NCBI GenBank assembly: GCA_008360975.2
Contig: VLJF02000046.1
Coordinates: 1,984,001 to 2,048,000, forward strand
Length of the DNA: 64,000 bases
DNA from: Lichenostomus cassidix
Lineage: Eukaryota > Chordata > Aves > Passeriformes > Meliphagidae
Reading direction: 5' to 3'
This document shows, piece by piece, positions 44,527 through 55,661 of the stretch. A model generated the notes under the pieces. The model ran no database searches. It saw only the letters and a program-made list of their open reading frames with translations, and was not told where the DNA came from. The translations under genes were made by a program, and so were the position numbers. The first letter of the stretch is position 1, and each line of letters begins with the position of its first letter.

Positions 44527-46254
44527 TCATAAGCATACACAACCTTTGCCAATATAGATTATTACAGTTTTAGGGTTAACTTCAGGATGAACTTCAAAAT
44601 GGCAAACTTTTTGGTCAGTGTCTAAATAAAAATCTCGTGTTCTGATGGTGCTACTTTCAGAGATAATTCCTAGTTGTTCCCGCACAATGCAGGATTCCAG
44701 GTCTATTGTTTGCCATTTATCATTCACCTTTTGGGCCCATGCTCTGTGCTCAAAAGGATAGAGTATAGTTCCATTGTGGTTCAAGCCTAATGTGAAAACA
44801 GGATAAATCAAAGATACTGAAGCATTGTGAATAGTTAATACATAAGCTGTAACAGTGTTATTAACAGAATCATTTGTAAGATTAACCAACATCCACCAAG
44901 GCTGGAGGTTCTTTTCAAAATTGTTAGCACTATCCCAAATTATTTTTCGGATTTCTGTAGGAAAAATGCCTTCTTAAAGGCTGTTGTATTTTTGTCAGAT
45001 CAAAAGTTGCAGTAGCCAATTTGTTTAATAATACCTCCTAATCAATGCTATTTAGAACCCCCAATCTGGTTCCTAAAACACCAGTCAGGTCTCTCAATAT
45101 TCATCTCCAGGAAAAAGGGAGCAACCTTTTTGAGAGACCATTCTGGCTTAAATAATATTTGTTGTTGGCTATTGTTTCCAAGTACAAATAGTATTGAAGA
45201 CCAGGTTCCACTTTTCTGCATCCCACTTGAATTTTTTCGTCAATGATACCAGGTAGGGTTGTAAGCCACACATTCTTATCCCAAACCCACTCATTTTTAT
45301 CCCAGACCCACTTAGACGAACAGTAAACTATGTCATCATGCATTATGACTGCAGCCAAATTTGGAAGGTTATTTTTGGGATAATTCCTGAAAGAGCTAGG
45401 ATATCCTACAAGAGCTTGAGACCAAGGCCATTCATTATTATTTTGCTTATGGGTAGGAGGTGTAATGCAGAAAAGTGTGAGCAACCTAATCAAAATTTTG
45501 TATACTATTTTCAGATTTAAGTCTTCAATTTTAATTCATATTTATTCTATAGAAATTCTTAAAGTCCCACGGGGTTCTCCTGCAAAAACAAAAGTAGAAA
45601 ACTTGCCCTTTTCAGGCAAAAAGGAGTTAAAATGATGGAACAATAAACCAGGAATTCACTGTTTGGTGTTGGGAAAAAGGAGGGGCCACCCAGATGGCTG
45701 AGGCAGGTTTATCTTGGCTGATATCCAGACTCTCAGTTTCTTGGATAGAAAGGTTTTTTGAGGCTCCTTCAATTTGTGCATCGACTTCAATGAAAGCCAG
45801 GCTTGCTGCAAACAAACCTTTCTCCCAAGCAGTATAGCTTTTCTCAGTATCCTTAAAACTACAAGAATAAAATCCCACAATAGCTGTGATTAACAAATCT
45901 CCTTTTTCTGTTTTAGTGAGCTGTTTAATATAAATCTATTCTCCACTTCCCTGCCCACCACTAGGAAATGGAGATTCTAGTTTCCCTGTACTAGAGAAAA
46001 AAGTTTGCTTTGATGTCTTGTCTGCACCATCCACAAAAGGGGGCAGAAGCTGCGACAGGTGAACTTTCTTTCACAGAGGAAAAGGAATGTGGTTTTGGCA
46101 CACGCCACTGGGTTACCAGTTTGCTCAATTTATCTGAAGGTAAATCATCCAATAAATCTTTAGGAATTCCTTTTTTAAGTCCTAAAGTACTTAAAGGGCC
46201 ACCAATCAAGTTGGACCAAAAGGGGTTTAGGTTGTGACTGTTCCTTGGCAGCAT
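44527..46254 (-). pseudogene. env: Retroviral env-like remnant, array unit 2
   Basis: Second copy of 41943-43568. Minus-strand pieces are 45991-46254, 45627-45896, 45101-45493 and 44527-44892; a further piece at 44238-44420 continues toward the LTR (Cys-rich, NHT and NVT glycosylation sites). It ends with a GKGCVC segment lost in unit 1. Frameshifts are at other positions than in unit 1, so both decayed separately after duplication. Too damaged to be functional. Confidence 0.55.
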
Positions 46255-46264
46255 CTGCAGTTTT

Positions 46265-46700
46265 GCTGGGGCAGAGCAGTAGGTGTTCCTCTGCCTCTGT
46301 GTCGATCAATGTGATCTCACGGTGGGGAAGATCTGCAGAGTTCAGCCACTCCAGAGCTGTCTTTCATGCTAGTCCATACACCTGGTCCCTCCTTGCCACC
46401 CTCCTTTGATCCCCTTAACTCCTGTGGAGATTTGCCAAACTCCACCTGGCAGGGCCAAGGGAGGAGTGTCCGAGGCATGGTCAGCTTTGGAGGCAGGTTT
46501 TTCACAACAGTGAATAATGGGTGTCAGGGTGACAGGAGCAAAGCCTTTGTCACACACCAGCTCTGGCAGCACAAGGCCTTTGTTCTGTACCAGCTCAGGC
46601 AGGGGCAAAGCACTCGTTCTGTACCAGCTCTGGGAGGTACAAAGCATTCTCTGTGTAAGTCCTGCACCTGTGGTTTCTGATGGGAAATGTTGAGACAGAA
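46265..46700 (-). mobile_element. LTR-like unit 3, truncated by CR1
   Basis: Matches units 1 and 2 up to AACTCGATTCTTGGATC, then passes into CR1. The rest of the array to the right is lost or displaced. Confidence 0.65.
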
Positions 46701-47514
46701 CTCGATTCTTGGATCTTACACTAGGTTAAGAACTGGCTGGACAGCCAGGCCCAGAGAGTGGTGGGGAATGGTGCCACATCCTGTGTATGTCCAGTGACCA
46801 CTGGTGACCCCCAGGGATCAGTGCTGGGCCCAGTTTTATTTCATAACTTTATTGATAATCTGGATGAAGGGATTCAGTCCACCATCAGCAAATTGGCAGA
46901 TGACACCAAGCTGGGTGTGAGTGTGGATCTGCTGGAGGGCAGGAGGGCTCTGCAGAGGGACCTGGACAGGCTGGATCCAGGGGCCAAATCCAACAGTGTG
47001 AGATTTAACAAGACCAAGTGTCAGGTCCTGCACTTTGGCCACAACAACCCCTGCAGTGCTACAGGCTGGGGACAGAGTGCCTGGACAGTGGCCAGGCAGA
47101 AAGGGACCTGGGGGCACTGATGGACAGCAGGCTGGACATGAGCCAACAGTGTGCCCAGGTGGCCAAGGAGGCCAATGGCACCTGGCCTGGATCAGGAATG
47201 GTGTGGCCAGCAGGAGCAGGGCAGTGATTCTTCCCCTGTACTCGGCACTGGTGAGGCCTCACCTGGAGTGCTGTGTCCAGTTCTGGGCCCCCAGTTTAGG
47301 AAGGACATTGAGGGGCTGGAGTGTGTCCAGAGAAGGGCAACAAGGCTGGGGAAGGGTCTGGAACACAAGTGCTGTGAGGAGTGGCTGAGTTTGGAGCTGG
47401 GGTTGTTTATCCTGGAGAAGAGGAGGCTCAGGGCAGACAAGGTGGTGTTAGGTCACAGGTTGGACTTGATGATCTCAAAGGACTTTTCCACCCTCACTGA
47501 TTCTGTGATTCTCT
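46701..47514 (+). mobile_element. CR1 LINE, 5'-truncated, with 3' end
   Basis: Non-LTR retrotransposon. Translation shows the end of the reverse-transcriptase domain ([32 protein letters not shown]), with later frameshifts. The 3' end has the usual GACTTGATGATCTCAAAGG and ends CTGATTCTGTGATTCTCTGA, the CR1 tail. Only the last 0.8 kb is present, as for most CR1 copies. Confidence 0.9.
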
Positions 47515-49040
47515 GAAAGCACCCTTGAAGCAGCTGCAGGATGAGCCCTGGGCCTCCTCTTCAGAAGGTCCAGCAGCCCATGGCCCTCAGCTTCTCCCCA
47601 CAGGCCCCAAAGCCCATCCTGTCAGTCCTGCAGAGCCTCTCCAGCTCCTCCTCACTGCCCCACAACAGGGAGCCTCACAGCCACACACAGCAGTCCAGAT
47701 GTGCCCCCCTGGCCTGTGCTGCCTCTGGCAAGGGAACAGCATGAGGCACTGCAGGACCCTGCAGACAATTCATGAAGCACTTGTAGGATGATCCTGCTCA
47801 CCAAGGGATGTTCCCATGGTGCCAAGTCAGGAACTGAAATGGGGAGTGGGGCCAGAGAGGAAAGGGCAAACAGGGATGGGCTGTTTGCAGGGGAGGGGAC
47901 AGGGATGGGCAAGAGGAAGAAATGTGGAGCAGGAAAGAGGAATGAAAGCAAAGGTGAAGCAAAGGAAATGCTCAGGGCTGTTTGGGGGTGGCTGCCAGGC
48001 AGCCCTGGCTCTGAGCAACAACGTCTGCAGTGGGACAGGAAACTCACAGCTCATGTGAACAAACTTTCTGGCTGATTTCAGAGGTCACAACAAAGCTGAG
48101 TGGTTTCCCTCCCATCCCCAGCCCTTGCTGGCCCCCAGGGCTGATGGTGTTTGTGCTCACTCAGGTTCATCTCCCCACACCAACCCCATGGGGTGCTCAC
48201 GCCTGCTGTGTGCAATGCAAACAGGGCTCCTGAGCCAGTGCTGCCGTGTCTCTGCCTGGAAGGATCAAGCAGCTCTGGGAGCTGGGGGAGAGGCCAGGGC
48301 TGCCAAGGGGGGATGTTGTTGGCAGCTCCATGAGGATGCTCTGGGACGCTGCCCTGGGCTGTCCAGCGCAGTGGGGATGGATCAGCCCCTGCTCTGCTGC
48401 TCCTTCCCGGCTTCCCCAGGGACCTTGCAGAGCCCCAGCCATGCTGTTTGCCCCCAGCCTGCCCACGGCCACCCTGCAGCTGCTCACGGGGGTTTTCTCT
48501 GCTCAGCATTGGCCTGGGCGTGTTCTGGAGAGAGCCTGGGCAAGGAGCCTCGAGCCCCCAGGCCCTGCCCTGAGGCGTCAGCTGTGCCCCAGCAGTGCCC
48601 ATGGCCTGTCCCTGCTGCAGCCCCGGCACTGCCACCCCCAGCACTGGCAGCGACCCCGAGAGCACTCAGGCCCTACAGCAACACGAGGGGCAGCAGGGCA
48701 GCGGGGCAGTGGCACGGGAGCAGCACTGGCAACACCAAGTGCTGCTGCTCCTTGGCACAGCTGCTGTGCCACACCTGATCTGCCCCAGCTCTGCACACAG
48801 ACATTGCTGCTGCAGCTCAAGGGAAAGGAGCAAAAGGGGATCTCTGGTGAAAACTTGGCTGGGAGATCCTTTAGTTGTTTAAAGCCACCACGAGCACAGC
48901 TCCTCATTGACAGAGACTGTGGGCCACAGTGAAGGTGGAGAGAACCAAAATGAGAAAAGGCACACAGAGACCTTTCTTTGTGGAAAATCTCAAAAAAAAG
49001 GGGAAGAAACTCATAACCAAACCAACAAGAACTACCAAAA
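47515..49040. other. No recognised gene
   Basis: GC-rich sequence between CR1 and the olfactory receptor. Overlapping frames on both strands lack family motifs. Confidence 0.4.
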
Positions 49041-49082
49041 ATGACTTTTATTACAAGTGACTTGCAGAAATTGGCAAATGTT

Positions 49083-50017
49083 TCAGAAATGTTTCTGAAA
49101 TGGTTCCATCATCAGTCTCCACACTGCAGCCTTGAGCTCCTGGCTCCTCAGGCTGTAGATGAGGGGATTCAGTACCGGAGGCACCACTGAGTACAGAACT
49201 GACACTGCCAGATCCAGGGATGGGGAGGAGATGGAGGGAGGCTTCAGGTTGGCAAAAATGCCAGCGCTGAGGAACAGGGAGACCACAGCCAGGTGAGGGA
49301 GGCATGTGGAAAAGGCTTTGTGTCGTCCCTGCTCAGAGGGGATCCTCAGCACAGCCCTGAAGATCTGCACATAGGAGAAAACTATGAAAACAAAACAACC
49401 AAATCCTAAACAGGCACTAAAAACAATAAGCAGAAGTTCCCTGAGTTTGGAATGTGAGCAGGAGAGCTTGATGATCTGGGGGATTTCACAGAAGAACTGG
49501 CCCAGGACATTGCCATGGCACAGGGGTAGGGAAAATGTATTAGCTGTGTGTAGCAGAGCAATGAGAAAGCCACTGGCCCAGGCAGCTGCTGCCATGTGGG
49601 CACAAGCTCTGCTGCCCAGGAGGGTCCCATAGTGCAGGGGTTTGCAGATGGACACATAGCGGTCATAGCTCATGATGGTGAGGAGGAAATACTCTGATGC
49701 AAGAAAGAAAATAAGCAGAAACACCTGAGCAGTACATCCTGTGTAGGAGATGTCCCTGGTGTCCCAGAGGGAATTGTGCATGGCTTTGGGGACAGTGGTG
49801 CAGATGGAGCCCAGGTCAGTGAGGGCCAGGTTGAGCAGGAAGAAGAACATGGGGTGTGCAGGCGGTGGTTCCAGGCTACGGCGCTGATGATGAGGCTGTT
49901 GGCCAGGAGGGCAGCCAGGGAGATGCCCAGGAAGAGGCAGAAGTGCAGGAGCTGCAGCTGCCGTGTGTCTGCGAATGGCAGGAGGAGGAAGTGGCTGATG
50001 GAGCTGCTGTTGGACAT
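49083..50017 (-). pseudogene. OR14-like olfactory receptor with one frameshift
   Basis: Odorant-binding seven-helix G-protein-coupled receptor of sensory cilia. The ATG complement is at 50015-50017 (MSNSSS, with a possible glycosylation site) and the stop at 49083-49085: a single exon of 935 bp, near the usual 310-315 residues. Motifs: MFFFLLNLALTDLG (helix 2), MSYDRYVSIC (end of helix 3), KAFSTCLPHL (helix 6), NPLIYSLRSQELK (helix 7). The sequence type fits the bird-expanded OR14 group. One base is missing in the C run near 49852: RLHTP and MFFF are in different frames. Apart from this the gene is complete, so either a recent pseudogene or a homopolymer error. Confidence 0.9.
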
Positions 50018-52540
50018 TTTGATCCTCTGGACATGGGGACCTTTTGATGGAGAAAAGGACAGTGACAAGTCAGGGTAGACTTTCCTGGACAATGCCCAAG
50101 CCATTTCTCCCAGCCCTGCCTCTCCTACTCTGTGCCACCCAATTTCCCTTTTCTCAGAGCTCTTCCTCCAGCCCCATGCCTGGAGCTCTGCTGGGATCTG
50201 GCCCTGTTGCTGTCACAAGCAGTGGCTCTGCCCATGGACACCGAGGAGTCAGCTCTGCTCTGCAGCAGTGGGTCATGGGAATGGGGGACAGGGACCAGTC
50301 CTGGGTTGGACTTCATCAGACCAAACTGCCCCTAAGGCAGAGGAGCTTGGCAGCATCTCCTGTCCCAGGGCTAAGGAACAGTGACAGCCAAAGGCAGTTT
50401 GAGAGGATTTCCTGCTGTGCTCAGGGAGAACAGAGAGAACTGTGCAAGGCAAGAGGATTGGCTGTAACTCAGTGAAGGGTGAGGGGAGCTGCTCTGTTGC
50501 TCCATCTGTTCCCAGCTGCCCTTTCTGAGATCAAGGGCAGTCACTGTGTTCCCCTGAAAATCACCCTGACACAGCTGAGAGCAGAGGACTCACAGCAGAG
50601 CCAAATGGCTCAGCCTTTCTCAGAGTCTCAGCCCCACTGCTGGCCAAGGACACTCCTGTCCCCCAGTGTCCCCTGGAAGGCAGCTCACAGCTTGGATGGA
50701 CACCCCGAGGACACAGCAAGGGTCCTGGCCATGGAACTGCTTGAGGAGAGTCATTTCATTGCCAGCCTGCCAGCCTGCCCTGCCCAGAGCTGCCCAGGGC
50801 AGAGGGAGCTGGGACACCTCATTGCTGTGCTCACCCTGCACAGGAGGAGCCCCAAGGGCTGCGCCTGACCCTGCAGCTGCAACTGCCATTGCCAGAGAGC
50901 CTGTCAGCAATGCCAGGAGCAGCTGAGCAAGGCAAGGAGAGAGACAGCCGAGCCCTGAGGAAAAGCCTTTCCCTGCCCAGCCCTGCACAGCCCCTTGCAG
51001 GCAGCAGCAGTGCAGGACAGTCGCCCTCAGGCCCTGGTCAGCAGGGAATGGGCAATGGCAGGAGAGATGCCCTTCATCTCTGGTGCTGCTCTGCCGGCCC
51101 AGGAGGGGACTGAGGGCCCCGAGCCCCCGGGCTGAGGGCTGTGCTGGCTGCCAGGGGACACAAGAGCTCTGCTGCTCAGGGCAGTGTGTGCACTGCAGGG
51201 CAGGGCTGGCAGGTGCCACATGTCCCCTGCAGCAGGGCTTCCCTCAGCATTGCCTCCCTGCCTGCCTGCCCAGGGCTCTGCTGCTGGAGCTGTCCCAGCC
51301 GGGAGCTGTTCCTGTGGCCCCGGGCTCCTTCCCTGCCAGTGCTGCCAGAGCCCAGCCCAGCCCCTGGGCCAGCTGTGCCCTGCAGCCCCTCGGGGGTGCA
51401 GGGATTAAAGAGCAGCTGGAAGCTGGGCATGAGCTGGAGCTCTGAGCAGCCCTGGCCCACACAGCACCCTCTGCACAGCAGCAGGACCTGCCCTGGCAGG
51501 AGTCACTCCTTGCAGTCACAGCTCCACTCCACCCTCCATGGGGAGCTCCCAGGCAGGCTGAGAGCTGCCCCTGGCAGGTGGTAGATCCCCTGCCCTGGCA
51601 AAGAGCCCTCAGGGCTGCAGGAGCTGCTCTGCAGGACAGCCCTGGGCACCCCTGGCTGCACCCCCACCTTCCCAGCCTGCAGCCATGCCTGGCAGCAGGA
51701 GCTGTCCTGCCCTGTCCCTCTGACGGTGCCCAGGGCAGCCCTGCTCTGCAGCACATCCTCCCCCAAACCAGAAACACCAGCAGAGCCATCCTTACAGTCA
51801 TATCAGTGTTGTCATGTGTCAGCTTTAGAAGATCCCTGCAGCCAGAGACTTACTGTGTCAGAAGTTGTGAAGATTTCTCCATGAATAAGCTCAGAATTGT
51901 CCTTCCAGTTGCTTTAAGCCTCTGTCTGCTTCACTCCTCTCAGGTACCTGCAGGCAGCACCCTCAGCCCTGCTGAGCTTTGCAGAAGAGCTGGTCCTCAG
52001 GAGAAATGTCTTTTTGAAGCTATTCTTGGTTGCCAGGAGCTCTCTCTCTGCCAGGAGCCCAGCCCAGCTCAGCAGCACAGCAACAGCACAGGGACTTTAA
52101 TGACCCTCTTGGGGCTTTTGTGCTGAGGCCCTGGACATCAGTCCCTGGGAGGGAGTTACAGAAACCTCTCAAGATTTCAAAGTTAGAATGAAATGTCAAT
52201 GTTTCTGGGAGTTTTAATGGGTCCCAATGAGGAACATGACTGAGAAAGTGTCCCCAGGTTCCACTTAGAGGAAGAATGTGGAGGCAGTGATGACAGGGTG
52301 GGACAAAGAGAAGCCAATTCTTGGTGCCCTTGGGCACAGCAGCTTCTGTACCACCAAGAGCTGTGAGGAGACACCTTGTCCTGAGGCACTGGGGCCTCCT
52401 GGCAGAGCCCCAGCAAGGCTGGGCACTGTCACCCCCTTGTCCTGACCTCAGCACCCCCCACACCCCCACATCCCAGTGGCCTCAGGGATCTGCTGGAAGG
52501 AGTCCCTGGGGAGCCTTGGTCAGGAATGGCCCTGGGGGCT
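50018..52540. other. No recognised gene
   Basis: 2.5 kb of GC-rich, CAG/CTG-rich sequence upstream of the receptor. A non-coding 5' exon of the receptor may lie here but cannot be seen. Confidence 0.35.
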
Positions 52541-52559
52541 CCTTCATGCTCCCAGGGAC

Positions 52560-53075
52560 TGCAGGTTTGTCAAAGGACTTTGGGTTTTGCTTTTGCCTTG
52601 GAGTCTCTGAGAGCTTTGTGCAATCATGGCCTCCAATTATCTGCTCTAACGAGTCCCTTGAGATTCTCTGTCAGTAACAACACTCAGTGGGGCTCATTAA
52701 TGCTTCAAGGTACTCATGGTTTATTAAAGTCCTTCTTTTTGACACTGAATCTCTGAGAGGTTTGTGCAATCCTGGCCTCCAATTATCTACTTTAATTAGT
52801 CCCTTGAGAGCCCATGTGAGTAATGACACTCAGTGGGGCTCATTAATGTCTCGAGTACTTAATTTTTTTAAGGTATTTTCCTTTTTCCTTCCTACACTGA
52901 GTCTCTGAGAGTTTTTTGTGCAATCATGGCCTCCAATTCTCTCCTCCAAGCAGTCCAGGAGGATCCTCTATTGGTTATGGACCTTAGTGAGAACCATTAA
53001 TGCTTGGAGACACTTTGGGTTTTCCTTCTGACTTTGACTCCTGGAAAGGTTTGTGCAATCTCCTCTCAGGTTTGC
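52560..53075 (+). repeat. 130-160 bp tandem repeat, about four copies
   Basis: Each copy has TCTCTGAGAGGTTTGTGCAATC, at about 52604, 52747, 52904 and 53036, followed by TGGCCTCCAATTATCT and, in the inner copies, CAGTGGGGCTCATTAATG. Copies are well diverged and lose identity toward the right. Confidence 0.85.
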
Positions 53076-53919
53076 CCTGAGGTTCAAGGGCTCAGCACCA
53101 AATGCACCACAGAGCTCATTAGGATCAAGCAAGTCCTGACAAACCATGGTTCTGCCTTGATTTCCCCCTGGTCTAGTGCAGTTCATTAGGAAGTTTTCCT
53201 TCTACAGTTATGGAGAAATATTTCAAAGAGCTTCTAATAAATATGCATTCCTATTTTAAAAGGATGTATTTTATTACAATTCTCTTTAGAGAAGATGTGA
53301 CTGCTGCATTCTGTGATTGATACTGATGTGGAGTCTCTCCTGAGGAGGTCTGGACTGCTCAGAGAAGCTGTGCCTTGAGGTCTGACCCAGTGTGAACAAC
53401 TTTGCTCCACATTCTCCAACCCCATCCTGTCTCTCCTCACTCACCTGGGACCTGCTTTGCTTGGAGAACTGGCTGCACTCAGGCAAAGAGGGGTTCTCTT
53501 TTTTTTTTTTTTAAAAAGCCATCTAGGACTCCTAAGTTTCCCCATTGAAAACAGACACTCTCCTCAAGTGTGTGCCAAGCCCAAGCTGTCACCAAGGAGG
53601 TTCCCCTTCCCCAAGGCAGAACTCTGCAAGGAATGTTTTGGACACACAGGAAGTTCTACAATAAACACAAATCAAGAGCTGTCTGAAGGCAGAATTAGAC
53701 CAACTGCTGAAGGACAGACAAGCTTTGAACTCCTTACAGCTCAAAGCACCAAGGGGTTGTTGGGAGGTGTGTGAGTGAGCCAAGAGTGAGGGAAGGGAAA
53801 TGCAGAGAGCCCTGGAAGTGCTGCAGTGCAGCCAGGCTGCTGGGAAGGGCACTGCAGCCCTGCCCTGGGCCAGGCTGAGGGTGGATTCTCATCCCAACCT
53901 GCACTGGGCATTGCAAGGG
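53076..53919. other. No recognised gene; short poly-T
   Basis: A T run lies at about 53498-53512. No coding signal is seen. Confidence 0.35.
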
Positions 53920-53922
53920 GCT

Positions 53923-54536
53923 GTTGCCATGGTCACTTCACTGACCCCAGTGCAGCAGCCCATTGCTCAGGGCTGGTGTCACTGCCCAGAGGCACAGGGG
54001 ATCCATGGCTGGGGTTTGTGCCATGGCCACCTGCCCTGTGCCGCGCTGGCTGGGCAGGCGCCGCGGAACCAGCAGCAAAGCCCAGTGCCAGGGCCAAAGG
54101 CCAGGTCAGCCTGACAGAAAGGTCAGTGCTGGGGACTGTTTCCATGGCAACCAGCACTGGGATGTGACACCTGGGTCACCTGTCATGGCAGTTGCCATGG
54201 AAACCCCTTGGAGGGACTGATGCCAGGGACACTTGCACTGAGACACTGCTGGGCTCGGGTGCCATGGCAACCACCATAGGGCATCATTGGTACAGGGGTT
54301 GCCATGGCAACCACCACAGGGCATCATTGGTACAGAGGTTGCCATGGCAACCAGCACAAAGCCCTGTTCTACTCTCCAATGCCAGGACAACCTGCAGGAG
54401 ACACTTTGCTGAGGTTGGGTTCATGGGACCTGCTGTGATGGGGATTGTCACTGTCACCTGCACTCAGGGCTGGGCTGGGCTGTGTTGCCATGGACACTGC
54501 ACTGAGCCCTGTGCCAGAGCTGGCTGCCATGGCAAC
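53923..54536. promoter_or_regulatory. Cluster of X-box (RFX-type) palindromes
   Basis: GTTGCCATGGCAAC, the perfect palindromic X-box, occurs at 54298-54311 and 54338-54351 within a 40 bp repeated unit. One- or two-mismatch versions lie at 53923, 54138, 54191, 54258, 54484 and 54523. RFX proteins bind this motif. Whether the cluster is bound or is only a minisatellite built on the motif cannot be told from sequence. Confidence 0.6.
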
Positions 54537-54975
54537 CATCCAAATGTCCCCTGGCCAGGGTTGGGACATGGAAAGGAACCCCTGGAGCTGTGGTGATGCT
54601 GGATGGCCATGGGGTGCTGGTTTGGGTGGGGCAGAGGGAATTTCCTTCCCAGGGCTCTCTCTGGGGCTGTTTGGGGCTGTGCTGAGCACAGGGTTGATCA
54701 CACACAGATGGTTTTGTTCTTGCTGAGCTTGCACAGAGCCAAGGCCTTTCCTGCCCCTCGTCCAGCCATGCTGGGAAGGGGCTGGGGGTCCATGGGGGTT
54801 GGGAGGAGACACAGGCAGGACAGGTGACCCCAGCTGAGCCCAGGGATATCCCAGACCATAGGACATCACACTCAGTGTATAAAGTAGGGGAACAAGGAGG
54901 AAGGGGGAGCATTTGGAGTGATGGTTTTTGTCTTCCCAGGTAACACTGAGGCAGGAGGGGCCTTGTTTTGCTGGT

Positions 54976-55661
54976 GGGCAAGGTCAGGCCCAAAGACACA
55001 GACACCAACTGAAGGAACAGTGTAATTTATATAAATGTAAAACTGCAAAGAATTATAAAAGGGTAAGTTCAGCAATGTATAAAATAATTTGCAGAGAATT
55101 ACAACAGGATAAGCTCAGCAATGCACCCAATCAGCACTACCAAAGATTGCCTGCAGTGATGAAAGAAATCATCACCAGTTACCCTCAGACTTTACCATCA
55201 CCCAGATCCCCTGATCAGCTGGGGAAGCTGTCACAGCCAAGGACTGCAGAGCCACTGCCAACAACTGGCAATTCCTGCAGGTGCATCCACCCACAGGTGA
55301 GGCTTCCAGCCTGGCTGGGAGAGGGCCCAGCTGTGACAGTGCTGAATAAACACACTGACAGCACTGCTAGTGCAGGAACATCTGGTTTCATCCTCCTCTT
55401 GGCTTCTCCCAAAGCCTGGCCAGGGCTCAAGGAGGAACCAAGGGAGTTGACTTTGATCTTTACCCCCAAACAAGGCCAGATGGGCCTTGTCTGGTTTCTA
55501 AATACAGAAAGGTAAATACATGTTTCACCAATGAACAGATACATAGATTGTATTGCTAATAATACTTTGTTGATGAGCAGATACAAATATAACAGTTGGG
55601 AAATCTATCTAGCTTTAACCTTTGGCTCAGGGCCTGTTGTTAAGGCTTTAGTACTTCAGTT
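54976..55661 (-). mobile_element. LTR-like repeat, left copy (3' LTR of a minus-strand element)
   Basis: Direct repeat of 58747-59473. Read on the minus strand it begins TGAAGTACTAAAGCC and ends GCCCA, so it has TG...CA ends. The two copies share a 330 bp core almost without change (CTCAGACTTTACCATCACCC to GGGAGTTGACTTTGA). Confidence 0.75.
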
